Shown: in pieces, positions 1 to 4,677 of the stretch | Layout: each line of letters begins with the position of its first letter | Position numbering within the stretch: position 1 is the stretch's first letter | Assembly: GCA_001805375.1 (NCBI GenBank) | Contig: MHFY01000098.1 | Location: 1 to 5,304, forward strand | Length of the DNA stretch: 5,304 bases | Source: Omnitrophica WOR_2 bacterium GWA2_47_8 | GTDB taxonomy: Bacteria; Omnitrophota; Gorgyraeia; Zapsychrales; GWA2-47-8 | Direction of reading: 5' to 3' | The notes under the pieces: model-generated | What the model was told of the DNA's origin: nothing | Databases searched by the model: none | The model's input: the letters and a program-made list of their open reading frames with translations, nothing else | Position numbers and translations under genes: made by a program

Positions 1-1
1 A

Positions 2-535
2 ATCCTGCCGGACGGAAAGGTCTTCACTGATCCCGAGGCATACGCCAGATATGTACCAACCATCACCCAACAGATCGTGAACGAGGGCGGCCGCGACATC
101 GTCTTCAGCGTCGGCAACCAGTCATGCGACGAATCCCTGCAGATATCTTCTTCCGACTACGGCAACACAAGCCAATGCTTGAATGGCCACGGCCCACTTC
201 CTTTTGGGTACCATTTCTCGTTCCAAATCAGCGGGACGAAACCGATCGGTGGTTGTGTGAATGCCACATGCAACCCCGGCGGCGCCTTGCGGCTCCACCG
301 CAACGGGAATCAGCTGTGGAACATGCATATCGGACGATTTGTCCGTAATGGACGCACTTGCCTGGGAATGTACGAAAGCAAATCTGGCTGGTGCATCAGT
401 CCTTGCGGGCCGACTTACAACGACCTTAGGCAGGGGCTGTACAACGCCATCATTGCCGTCGGCGTTGCCGCAAGCAGTGCGTGGCTCATGGCCCAAGCGA
501 TGGCGCCGGTGCTGTTGCCGGCTCTGGCGCTCTAA
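2..535 (+). CDS. Cys-rich protein with hydrophobic C-terminus, 5' end outside window
   Basis: The frame is open from base 2 to the stop at 533-535 (177 residues visible). A GTG at 77 is a possible start, but the residues before it (ILPDGKVFTDPEAYARYV) read like normal protein, so the gene most likely begins before the window. Seven cysteines are visible, at about residues 42, 59, 85, 90, 120, 131 and 135, some in pairs (GGCVNATC, GWCISPC), among many Gly, Asn and Ser. This looks like an extracytoplasmic, disulfide-bonded or beta-rich fold. The last 30 or so residues, from GLYNAIIAVGVAASS to PVLLPALAL, are almost free of charge and could be a membrane segment. A small gene follows 17 nt later on the same strand, so the two are probably cotranscribed up to the terminator at 914-947. 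I do not recognise the family. A membrane-anchored surface protein or a bacteriocin-like toxin are guesses only. Confidence 0.6.
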   Translation: MLPDGKVFTDPEAYARYVPTITQQIVNEGGRDIVFSVGNQSCDESLQISSSDYGNTSQCLNGHGPLPFGYHFSFQISGTKPIGGCVNATCNPGGALRLHRNGNQLWNMHIGRFVRNGRTCLGMYESKSGWCISPCGPTYNDLRQGLYNAIIAVGVAASSAWLMAQAMAPVLLPALAL

Positions 536-552
536 TTCCGCAAGGCTCTTCT

Positions 553-882
553 ATGTTTCAAAGCCTCATAAAACGAATAAAGGATCTGCTCGGGTTTCCG
601 GACCTGACGACTTTTGTATTCGAATTCCGCGGCTGGAACGACGATGTGGCGCGAGATGCCTGCAACGGAAACGTCGACGAACGCGACGCAGAGATTAGTG
701 CGAATCGTGCCGGTCCGACACACCCGCCGGGAATCTGGGAAATCACATCTTCTGACGAACGGCCGACAGCCATCGGGGCCCGCATACGGATCGTTGCAGA
801 ACCACGCCTCATCACGCCTGCTGCCGCCAAGGAGTATCTGAAGTCGATCGGCGTGGACGCTGATCCGGTCTCTTCCTCCTAA
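553..882 (+). CDS. Small hypothetical protein, 109 aa
   Basis: I chose the ATG at 553, which gives 109 residues. It has AAGG 7 nt upstream (542-545) and lies 17 nt after the previous stop. The frame is open back to an ATG at 481, but that start would overlap the upstream gene by 55 nt and add a low-complexity Gly/Ala stretch. The N-terminus (MFQSLIKRIKDLLGF) is a basic amphipathic helix without a classical signal peptide. The middle is acidic (GWNDDVARDACNGNVDERDAE). The C-terminal half (IWEITSSDERPTAIGARIRI, then TPAAAKEYLKSIG) looks like a short beta-alpha fold. It has a single Cys, at residue 37. No family is recognised. Its tight spacing with the Cys-rich gene before it suggests a shared transcript and possibly partner proteins. 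A strong terminator follows 31 nt after the stop. Confidence 0.55.
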   Translation: MFQSLIKRIKDLLGFPDLTTFVFEFRGWNDDVARDACNGNVDERDAEISANRAGPTHPPGIWEITSSDERPTAIGARIRIVAEPRLITPAAAKEYLKSIGVDADPVSSS

Positions 883-913
883 ACAACACCAAGAATCCCA
901 CCAATCCGGACAT

Positions 914-947
914 TCCTGCGATGGTAAAACCGCCGCAGGATTTTTTT
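914..947 (+). terminator. Rho-independent terminator after the 553-882 gene
   Basis: TCCTGCG (914-920) pairs with CGCAGGA (934-940). Inside the loop GGT (923-925) can pair with ACC (929-931). Seven T's follow directly (941-947). The T run lies only on the plus-strand side, so it ends the two left-edge genes and does not serve the HAD gene that ends at 955 from the other strand. Confidence 0.85.
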
Positions 948-954
948 GGCAAAA

Positions 955-1581
955 TCAAAAAAGAACAATTCCTAACCTTTTCATCTCTTCGATGAGTGTA
1001 TCGGTATCCCTAAAAAGAATCGGGAGATACCCCACTTCTTGCGCTGTGGAAAGGCTGTGCTCCGAATCGTCGATGAACACGAGCTCTGACATGGGGACCC
1101 CAAGCGCCGAAGCGAATTTTTTGAACGCCTCTGGCTCGGGCTTCATGGTACCTATGTCCGCAGAAAAAAGGGCGACGTCGAACAGCTTGATGCACTCCTG
1201 CGTTTTGACGCGCCGCGCGCCTTCGGCCGACGCGTTGCTGAGCAGGCCGAGTTTCCAGCCGGCGCTTTTCAATTTTTTGAGAAGATCGACCATCACTTGG
1301 TTCACTTCGCCTTTTGGCCGGCTTTGGACAAACGCCATAAACGCTTCGAGCCGATCGGTTTTCCCGAGTTCGGACAAAATCCGGCTCCACATTTCCACGG
1401 CCTGATCGATCGGCTTGCTCTCTGCCCCTTTATTGATCAGGTGATTGTGCAAAAAATAGGCGTGCCGAAAATCCTGGTTGCCGACCTGCAGAAACTCGGC
1501 CGCCGCATCCGCGAGGCTTCCGTCGATCCCCTGCAGGATGACGCCTCCCCAATCAAACCCAATCGCCCCGATTTTTTTCAT
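955..1581 (-). CDS. HAD-superfamily hydrolase (phosphatase-like, subfamily IA type)
   Basis: All four HAD motifs are visible (numbering from the ATG at 1581, 208 aa). Motif I is FDWGGVI with nucleophile D10. Motif II is LLSNAS with S115. The motif III Lys is in KPEPEAF (K147). Motif IV is FIDDSEHS with D171 and D172. A helical cap follows motif I (about residues 18-85), as in small IA/YihX-like enzymes of about 200 residues. Motif I has Gly at the +2 position (DWG) instead of the general acid/base Asp. This is also seen in the YihX-like 'FDxGxV' group, and it may lower phosphatase activity or point to another HAD reaction. The likely role is hydrolysis of a small phosphorylated metabolite; the substrate cannot be read from sequence. 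A TTG at 1587 would add two residues (LH), but ATG is the simpler choice, although its ribosome site is weak (AAG about 10 nt upstream). The gene is divergent from the TraB-like gene, with a 47-nt gap. Confidence 0.87.
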   Translation of the reverse strand: MKKIGAIGFDWGGVILQGIDGSLADAAAEFLQVGNQDFRHAYFLHNHLINKGAESKPIDQAVEMWSRILSELGKTDRLEAFMAFVQSRPKGEVNQVMVDLLKKLKSAGWKLGLLSNASAEGARRVKTQECIKLFDVALFSADIGTMKPEPEAFKKFASALGVPMSELVFIDDSEHSLSTAQEVGYLPILFRDTDTLIEEMKRLGIVLF

Positions 1582-1628
1582 ATGCAAGCATCTTGTAATA
1601 AAACGCCGATTACGTAAAGTGGAGACAT

Positions 1629-2285
1629 ATGGAAAATCCGAAAGATCCAGACCAATATCTCCAATACCTCCGTTCTCCGCAGGAATATGCTGGCGAAATG
1701 TTTTCCGCTCCTTTTCTCTTCCAATCGAAAAAGAATTCCCAGGAGCTGGTCTTTTTCGGAAGTGAGCACACGAAAGACCTCAAACATCCGCAATGGAAAC
1801 AGATTGAAGCCCTGTTTGAAGATTTTGTACAATCACACAAAAAAGAAAATGCAGTCGTGTTCATGGAAATTTTTATTCCAACGGTCGATCTGCCAAAAGA
1901 AAAAATGATCGAAACATATGGCGAATGCGGGCTTCTTGCCTATCTCTGCCACCAGTCGAGGCCCCCTTGTCTCTGTCCAGAACCGACCCAAGACCAAATT
2001 CTGGAACGGCTAAAAGAGACACAAAAATTTTCGGACAAAGAAATAGCTGGTTGGATCGAGCTCAATAAAATTCCTCAAAAAACAGAGGAACAAAAGAAAC
2101 TCCAAAATCCATTCGAAAAAGGATCCGTCTTCAATGACGTCGGATCCGAAATAAACAAGGCGCGTGATTATTTCATTGCGCGAAACATCCTCAAAAATCT
2201 TAATGAAGGAAAAAGCGTACTCGCCGTCTTCGGTGCAAACCACGTCATTGCGCAAAAAAAGATTTTTGAAGCGTATTTCAAATAA
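1629..2285 (+). CDS. TraB/TIKI (ChaN/EreA-like) superfamily protein
   Basis: This 218-residue protein starts at an ATG with GGAG at 1621-1624, at a rather short spacing of 4 nt. Two GxxH motifs sit at its two ends: FFGSEHTKD (G44, H47) and VFGANHV (G202, H205). This pairing is the hallmark of the TraB/GumN, ChaN, TIKI and erythromycin-esterase-like superfamily. Other matching conserved positions are a Glu after a hydrophobic strand (VVFMEIF, E80) and a C-terminal helix with RDYFIARNI (R179, R185) before the last strand. Family members are metal-dependent proteases/hydrolases or haem-binding proteins. No signal peptide is visible, so a cytoplasmic role is likely. The region between (about 120-165) is highly charged, helical and Lys/Gln/Glu-rich. 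Base composition is more AT-rich than the left-edge genes. The substrate is unknown. The superfamily call is by motif, not by overall similarity. Confidence 0.65.
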   Translation: MENPKDPDQYLQYLRSPQEYAGEMFSAPFLFQSKKNSQELVFFGSEHTKDLKHPQWKQIEALFEDFVQSHKKENAVVFMEIFIPTVDLPKEKMIETYGECGLLAYLCHQSRPPCLCPEPTQDQILERLKETQKFSDKEIAGWIELNKIPQKTEEQKKLQNPFEKGSVFNDVGSEINKARDYFIARNILKNLNEGKSVLAVFGANHVIAQKKIFEAYFK

Positions 2286-2316
2286 AAGTGGGACGCCCTC
2301 CGAAAAGGACGTCCCA
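2280..2316 (-). terminator. Terminator of the graspetide operon
   Basis: Read on the minus strand, TGGGACG (2316-2310) pairs with CGTCCCA (2295-2289), and an inner TCC/GGA helix closes a short loop. The T-rich tract ACTTTTATTT follows at about 2288-2279. The stop of the precursor is only 9 nt upstream of the stem. The plus-strand side has no T run after the hairpin, so it is a weak terminator at best for the convergent TraB-like gene ending at 2285. Confidence 0.75.
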
Positions 2317-2324
2317 GATGACGA

Positions 2325-2459
2325 CTAGTCGTCGTCGCACGGACTGACGTTCCATGTGACGCAGTCCTGAGCCTGTGCCTCGGATTCGATCTCGACTCCC
2401 GGCGGGAGTTCGATGACGAAATCGAGGAAGAAGGGGATGTTCCCCTGTTCCGTGCCCAT
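2325..2459 (-). CDS. Graspetide (microviridin-like, omega-ester) precursor peptide, 44 aa
   Basis: This short reading frame starts at ATG 2459 and stops at TAG 2325-2327. It begins 4 nt after the stop of the ATP-grasp ligase and has a near-perfect ribosome site. Residues 8-17 (IPFFLDFVIE) match the microviridin leader signature PFFxxF(L), the helix bound by MdnC/MvdD-type ligases. A Pro-Pro-Gly linker and an acidic stretch (residues 19-31) lead to the C-terminal core DCVTWNVSPCDDD (residues 32-44). T35 and S39 can act as ester donors and D42, D43 and D44 as acceptors, giving up to two side-chain esters in a nested or fused arrangement. C33 and C41 flank the ring region and could form a disulfide. 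There is no Lys, Arg or His in the whole peptide (ten acidic residues), so no omega-amide can form. That the product is a protease inhibitor, as for microviridins, is only inference. The precursor role is supported by position, leader motif and core residues together. Confidence 0.88.
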   Translation of the reverse strand: MGTEQGNIPFFLDFVIELPPGVEIESEAQAQDCVTWNVSPCDDD

Positions 2460-2463
2460 GTTT

Positions 2464-2473
2464 TCACCTCCTT
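2464..2473 (-). promoter_or_regulatory. Very strong ribosome binding site of the precursor, overlapping the ligase stop
   Basis: AAGGAGGTGA is complementary over 10 nt to the 16S rRNA 3' end, with 7 nt between GGAGG and the precursor ATG. It is made from the last codons of the ligase (AGG AGG TGA, i.e. Arg-Arg-stop), so ribosomes ending on the ligase lie on the precursor start. This predicts translational coupling and much higher output of precursor than of enzyme from one transcript. Confidence 0.88.
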
Positions 2474-3489
2474 TCGAGTAGGGCTGGGTTATGATTCACC
2501 GAGATAAGGAGATCCGCGATGGCTTTTGAAATTGGGATGCTTGTTTTTTGTTCAAGCCATCCCCATTGGCCGTTCGGATTATCTTCAAGAAAGACGACGC
2601 GATCTTCTGGTGTTACGACGAGGTCGATCGCTCCACAGACGGACCCGAAGCTCTGAACGAACCGAACCAATTTTCGATTCAGTTCTTCTCCAAGGTCAAT
2701 GACCTCATGATCCATCTGGTCGAGCTTGCCCAAAAGAGCAGCTTTTCGAAAATCTACGACCCCCTCAGGAACCTTCTGAGAGTGGATCGCAACTGAAAAA
2801 ACTTGTTCATGGACGACGACGACACGGACATCATACTTCTTCGCAATACATTTCTGCAAAAACATTGGACAGAAACGCATGCGTCCAATCCCAGCGTCTG
2901 TCATCTTTTCCGCTGGAACTTTGTTGGTGTGGACAAGGAGAGTTCGCCCGTCACGGAACCGGAACAGTCCCTTGCGAATTTTCTTGAAAATCATGTCATG
3001 TCCGGTCCGTCCCCAAAATTCCCTGATTGCCGCCTCTTCATTCGTCAAACACGAGATCGGAACATCCAATCCGAGCTCGACAGCTCGCTTCATCTGAATC
3101 CACTTGTTAAACTTGAGCCGTTCGTTCACTTCCCAAGGATTGATGAAGGGGGCATCAATCAACGTGAAAGAATTATTCATTCCCCATTCTGACTCATCCT
3201 TCATCCACTCTTTCAACTCTGGTTCGAAATCCAAATCCGTCCCGAGTTTCGGAGTATGGACGCGCCGATTCCAAACAACTCCAATCTCTGAAAAATTGAG
3301 CAACCGATCCGGAAACCGATATTGACCGGTAACCGTCCCATCTTCCGAAAGATGAACTGTAAACTTCACCTTGGTTTGAAACTCGTCAGTATTGAAACGA
3401 ACAAAATCCGCTCCAGTGTTTCGAAGATGACGGATGACAAGATCTGCTGTGTCATCCTTTGTATGGGTCAAAATCAGGATCGTGGGCAT
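2464..3489 (-). CDS. Graspetide synthetase: ATP-grasp ester ligase, MvdD/MdnC family
   Basis: This 341-residue protein has the length and motif order of microviridin-type ATP-grasp ligases, which activate Asp/Glu side chains as acyl-phosphates and join them to Thr/Ser (or Lys) of a precursor peptide. The N-terminal domain opens with ILILTHTKDDTADLV (4-18), then VVWNRR (71-76, compare the family's VWYRR). The central domain has the nucleotide-binding lysines at MIFKK (166-170) and LQKCIAKKYDVRVVVV (211-226). The C-terminal grasp holds CGAIDLVVTPEDRVVFLEDN (285-304) with Mg-binding candidates D289, E302 and N304, and then the diagnostic PNGQWGWLE (305-313). The start ATG has GGAG 7 nt upstream (3497-3500). 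The gene is first in a two-gene operon with the precursor directly after it. No second amide ligase, acetyltransferase or transporter is visible nearby. Specificity for ester rather than amide bonds is inferred from the Lys-free precursor. Confidence 0.93.
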   Translation of the reverse strand: MPTILILTHTKDDTADLVIRHLRNTGADFVRFNTDEFQTKVKFTVHLSEDGTVTGQYRFPDRLLNFSEIGVVWNRRVHTPKLGTDLDFEPELKEWMKDESEWGMNNSFTLIDAPFINPWEVNERLKFNKWIQMKRAVELGLDVPISCLTNEEAAIREFWGRTGHDMIFKKIRKGLFRFRDGRTLLVHTNKVPAEKMTDAGIGRMRFCPMFLQKCIAKKYDVRVVVVHEQVFSVAIHSQKVPEGVVDFRKAALLGKLDQMDHEVIDLGEELNRKLVRFVQSFGSVCGAIDLVVTPEDRVVFLEDNPNGQWGWLEQKTSIPISKAIADLLISVNHNPALLERR

Positions 3490-3522
3490 CGTGATTCTCC
3501 AGGTTGTGAAAGGTCTACCCAG

Positions 3523-3550
3523 ATCATACCTAGACTATCTTTTCTGTCAA
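3523..3550 (-). promoter_or_regulatory. Sigma70-type promoter of the graspetide operon
   Basis: On the minus strand there is a perfect -35 box TTGACA (3550-3545), a 16-nt spacer and a -10 box TATGAT (3528-3523, five of six consensus bases). Transcription would start near 3516, giving a 5' leader of roughly 27 nt that contains the ligase ribosome site GGAG (3497-3500). No clear operator palindrome is seen between the boxes. This near-consensus promoter predicts solid, possibly constitutive expression. Confidence 0.75.
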
Positions 3551-3646
3551 TGGCAAAAGGTGGCATAATCTAGCCAAAAAATGGAGGTTGCAGCTTGACA
3601 AAAGCGAAAATTTGATGGTGTTTGATTGACTTCGTGGTTCATGGGA

Positions 3647-3671
3647 GTCAGGTCTGGATAGTGGAATTTTA
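3647..3671 (-). repeat. Repeat copy 1 (left inverted end)
   Basis: This 25-bp copy is the exact reverse complement of copy 2. Outside it the bases are GGGA (3643-3646), where copies 2 and 3 would predict GGGG. Confidence 0.9.
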
Positions 3672-3730
3672 ATAATTTAACAAAAATCAAAAAATCATGT
3701 CTGTTATCAGCACAAGTCCGAGATCAAAAG

Positions 3731-3797
3731 TAAAATACCGACTATAAATTTTCTAAAATTCAACTATCATATCGACCAAACTATCTCAACTTAGATA
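3731..3797. repeat. Degenerate internal copies of the repeat end
   Basis: Inside the element, TAAAATACCGACTAT (3731-3745) and TAAAATTCAACTATC (3754-3768) resemble the start of copy 2 (TAAAATTCCACTATC), and AAACTATCTC (3778-3787) carries the same ACTATC. ACTAT motifs start at 3741, 3763, 3780 and 3807. The spacing is uneven (22, 17 and 27 nt), so these look like eroded or subterminal binding-site copies, not a regular tandem array. Confidence 0.4.
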
Positions 3798-3822
3798 TAA
3801 AATTCCACTATCCAGACCTGAC
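3798..3822 (+). repeat. Repeat copy 2 (right inverted end)
   Basis: This is a perfect inverted match to copy 1. It continues outward as CCCCTTTTGTTTGA, which is also shared in part with copy 3 (CCCCCTTTGTCTGA), so the family consensus extends beyond the 25 bp. The same strand orientation as copy 3 makes these two direct repeats that flank the gene at 3988-4617. Confidence 0.9.
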
Positions 3823-3847
3823 CCCTTTTGTTTGACCCCTTTTGTTT
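3820..3847 (+). repeat. 14-bp perfect tandem duplication at the repeat edge
   Basis: GACCCCTTTTGTTT occurs twice head to tail (3820-3833 and 3834-3847). The first copy is part of the repeat family sequence; the second touches the start of the short gene remnant. It could be a replication slip or a trace of insertion or excision. Confidence 0.85.
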
Positions 3848-3916
3848 GCGCTTTCGGCGCTCGAATGGATGATCTGGGATGTCCATGACCGCATGAAGAA
3901 TCGACAGGCGGCCTGA
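3836..3916 (+). pseudogene. Possible 3' remnant of a lost gene
   Basis: After a stop at 3833-3835, a frame of 26 codons runs to the TGA at 3914-3916 and ends ALSALEWMIWDVHDRMKNRQAA. It has the amino-acid make-up of a helical protein tail, no ribosome site for a start of its own, and a good terminator 13 nt after its stop. Its 5' side begins right at the repeat. The simplest reading is the tail of a gene whose body was removed when the element inserted or the region rearranged. It could also be non-coding. No family is recognised. Confidence 0.3.
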
Positions 3917-3928
3917 CGCCAGCTTCAA

Positions 3929-3960
3929 CGAGCAGCCCCTTCGGGGATTGCTCGTTTTTT
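3929..3960 (+). terminator. Rho-independent terminator with TTCG tetraloop
   Basis: CGAGCA (3929-3934) pairs with TGCTCG (3949-3954), and CCC (3937-3939) with GGG (3944-3946) closes a TTCG loop. Six T's follow (3955-3960). There is no intact plus-strand gene before it, which supports a lost gene upstream whose terminator stayed. The next gene starts only 27 nt after the T run, so this hairpin could also act as an attenuator for it. Confidence 0.85.
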
Positions 3961-3987
3961 CATCAGTGTTGGAGTATTCTTCCTCAT

Positions 3988-4617
3988 ATGCCTGCCCCAA
4001 AACTGAGCTTTGAATTAAACCAGGAATTAGACATCGAAATCGCCCTGGAATTCCAGCGGAATCCCGAACATGCCGGCGTGGATTTTTGGCAGGATCGGGC
4101 CTTGTTCCACCACCCAAGGCTCCGTCATGCGGATTTGGCGGAATATGTTCATGAGTATTACAGGGAGCATGCAATAGAACTTGAACGCCGGCAAAAAGAA
4201 ATCGCCGCGATGTACCGAAAGAATCCGGCCGAAATCGAACGTTTGCAAAATCTGTTCAAGGGATATGCATGGCCGGCAGGCAAATATATCTGTTATATCT
4301 CCATATTTGATTTCGGCCCGCGATTTTTAAGCGAAAAGACATTCCAAGTATTCGCGTTCGGAGATGACCGTCACATTCTATTCACAATTGAGCATGAGCT
4401 GTTGCACTTTCTATTCTATGCGTATTGCCAAAAAAAATTTCCGCATCTCTTTGCTGGCGCGAATACGGAATCCGGCCCGTTTTGGGATCTGGCCGAGATA
4501 TTTAATGCGATCGTACAGGGCGCAAAAGGGTATCCTGATCACCGCGATTCTATCCGCAAACTGAAACGGCATTGGCACGGCGATGTCGATGAATGGATAC
4601 GGGAAGCGACTTCTTAA
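3988..4617 (+). CDS. Unrecognised HExxH protein (putative zinc metallopeptidase-like), 209 aa
   Basis: The frame starts at the first in-frame ATG. GGAG lies at 3971-3974, a long spacing of 13 nt, so initiation may be weak. The N-terminal half (residues 1-90) is charged and helical (ELERRQKEIAAMYRKNPAEI). Then come strands around KYICYISIFDFG (99-110) and VFAFGDD (121-127), followed by TIEHELLHFLFY (133-144) with a zinc-binding HExxH (H136, E137, H140). A later helix, FWDLAEIFNAIV (165-176), supplies E170, a plausible third ligand as in gluzincin-type enzymes. No signal peptide or membrane segment is seen, so it is probably cytoplasmic. A strong terminator stands immediately before it and repeat copies 2 and 3 flank it in direct orientation, so its promoter is unclear and it may have arrived as a passenger. 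The protease activity is inferred from the motif only. Confidence 0.7.
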   Translation: MPAPKLSFELNQELDIEIALEFQRNPEHAGVDFWQDRALFHHPRLRHADLAEYVHEYYREHAIELERRQKEIAAMYRKNPAEIERLQNLFKGYAWPAGKYICYISIFDFGPRFLSEKTFQVFAFGDDRHILFTIEHELLHFLFYAYCQKKFPHLFAGANTESGPFWDLAEIFNAIVQGAKGYPDHRDSIRKLKRHWHGDVDEWIREATS

Positions 4618-4641
4618 TCAGCTAAGTCGCAAAATAGATTA

Positions 4642-4677
4642 TAAAATTCCACTTTCCACTATCCAGACCTGACCCCC
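4642..4677 (+). repeat. Repeat copy 3, inside the radical SAM gene, with a 7-bp tandem duplication
   Basis: TAAAATTCCACT (4642-4653) and ATCCAGACCTGACCCC (4661-4676) match copy 2, separated by an extra TTCCACT (4654-4660) that exactly duplicates 4647-4653. Similarity extends outward on both sides (TAGATTATAAAATT on the left, CCCTTTGTCTGA on the right, to about 4686). The copy supplies the last seven codons and the stop of the radical SAM reading frame. Confidence 0.88.

Larger units (their letters stand above)
3643..3826. mobile_element. MITE-like element with 25-bp perfect terminal inverted repeats
   Basis: The 25-bp sequence at 3647-3671 (beginning GTCAGGTCTGGATAGTGG) recurs as its exact reverse complement at 3798-3822, with 126 nt between. 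The whole unit is about 176 bp, very AT-rich inside and holds no credible reading frame. It sits in the spacer upstream of the graspetide promoter. A third copy of the same end lies at 4642-4677, so this is a dispersed family. From memory, the GGGGTCAGGTCT-type end resembles sequences around REP-associated (Y1) transposases in many bacteria. No transposase is in this window, so the element would be non-autonomous. Target-site duplications could not be shown. Confidence 0.6.

Noticed and set aside
481..552. Longer start for the small gene at 553
   Set aside because: It would overlap the upstream coding region and add Gly/Ala low complexity, while the ATG at 553 has its own AAGG site.
1582..1587. 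TTG start for the HAD gene
   Set aside because: An in-frame ATG follows two codons later and gives the usual short lead-in to motif I. The TTG is not needed.
2168..2467. 99-codon minus-strand frame covering the precursor region in another phase
   Set aside because: It has no ribosome site, an unnatural Arg/Ser-rich composition, and overlaps the TraB-like gene and the terminator. The precursor frame explains this region.
3595..3625. TTGACA on the plus strand as a second promoter
   Set aside because: There is no acceptable -10 box 15-19 nt downstream and no gene follows it directly.
3558..3642. Small minus-strand frame of about 31 codons upstream of the graspetide promoter
   Set aside because: It has no ribosome site, overlaps no conserved motif and shows no SPASM-like cysteines that would make it the missing radical SAM tail.
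3621..3836. TTTGATTGAC (left) and TTTGTTTGAC (right) as target-site duplications of the element
   Set aside because: The match is imperfect, the distances to the element ends are unequal, and the right copy belongs to the repeat family sequence itself, as copy 3 shows.
3791..4174. 127-codon minus-strand frame
   Set aside because: It crosses the repeat, the terminator and the start of the HExxH gene, and its Arg/Pro/Gly-rich make-up looks like an antisense shadow.
3647..4677. CRISPR array from the three repeat copies
   Set aside because: The copies differ in orientation and are separated by 126 and more than 800 nt, one spacer containing a gene. This is not an array.
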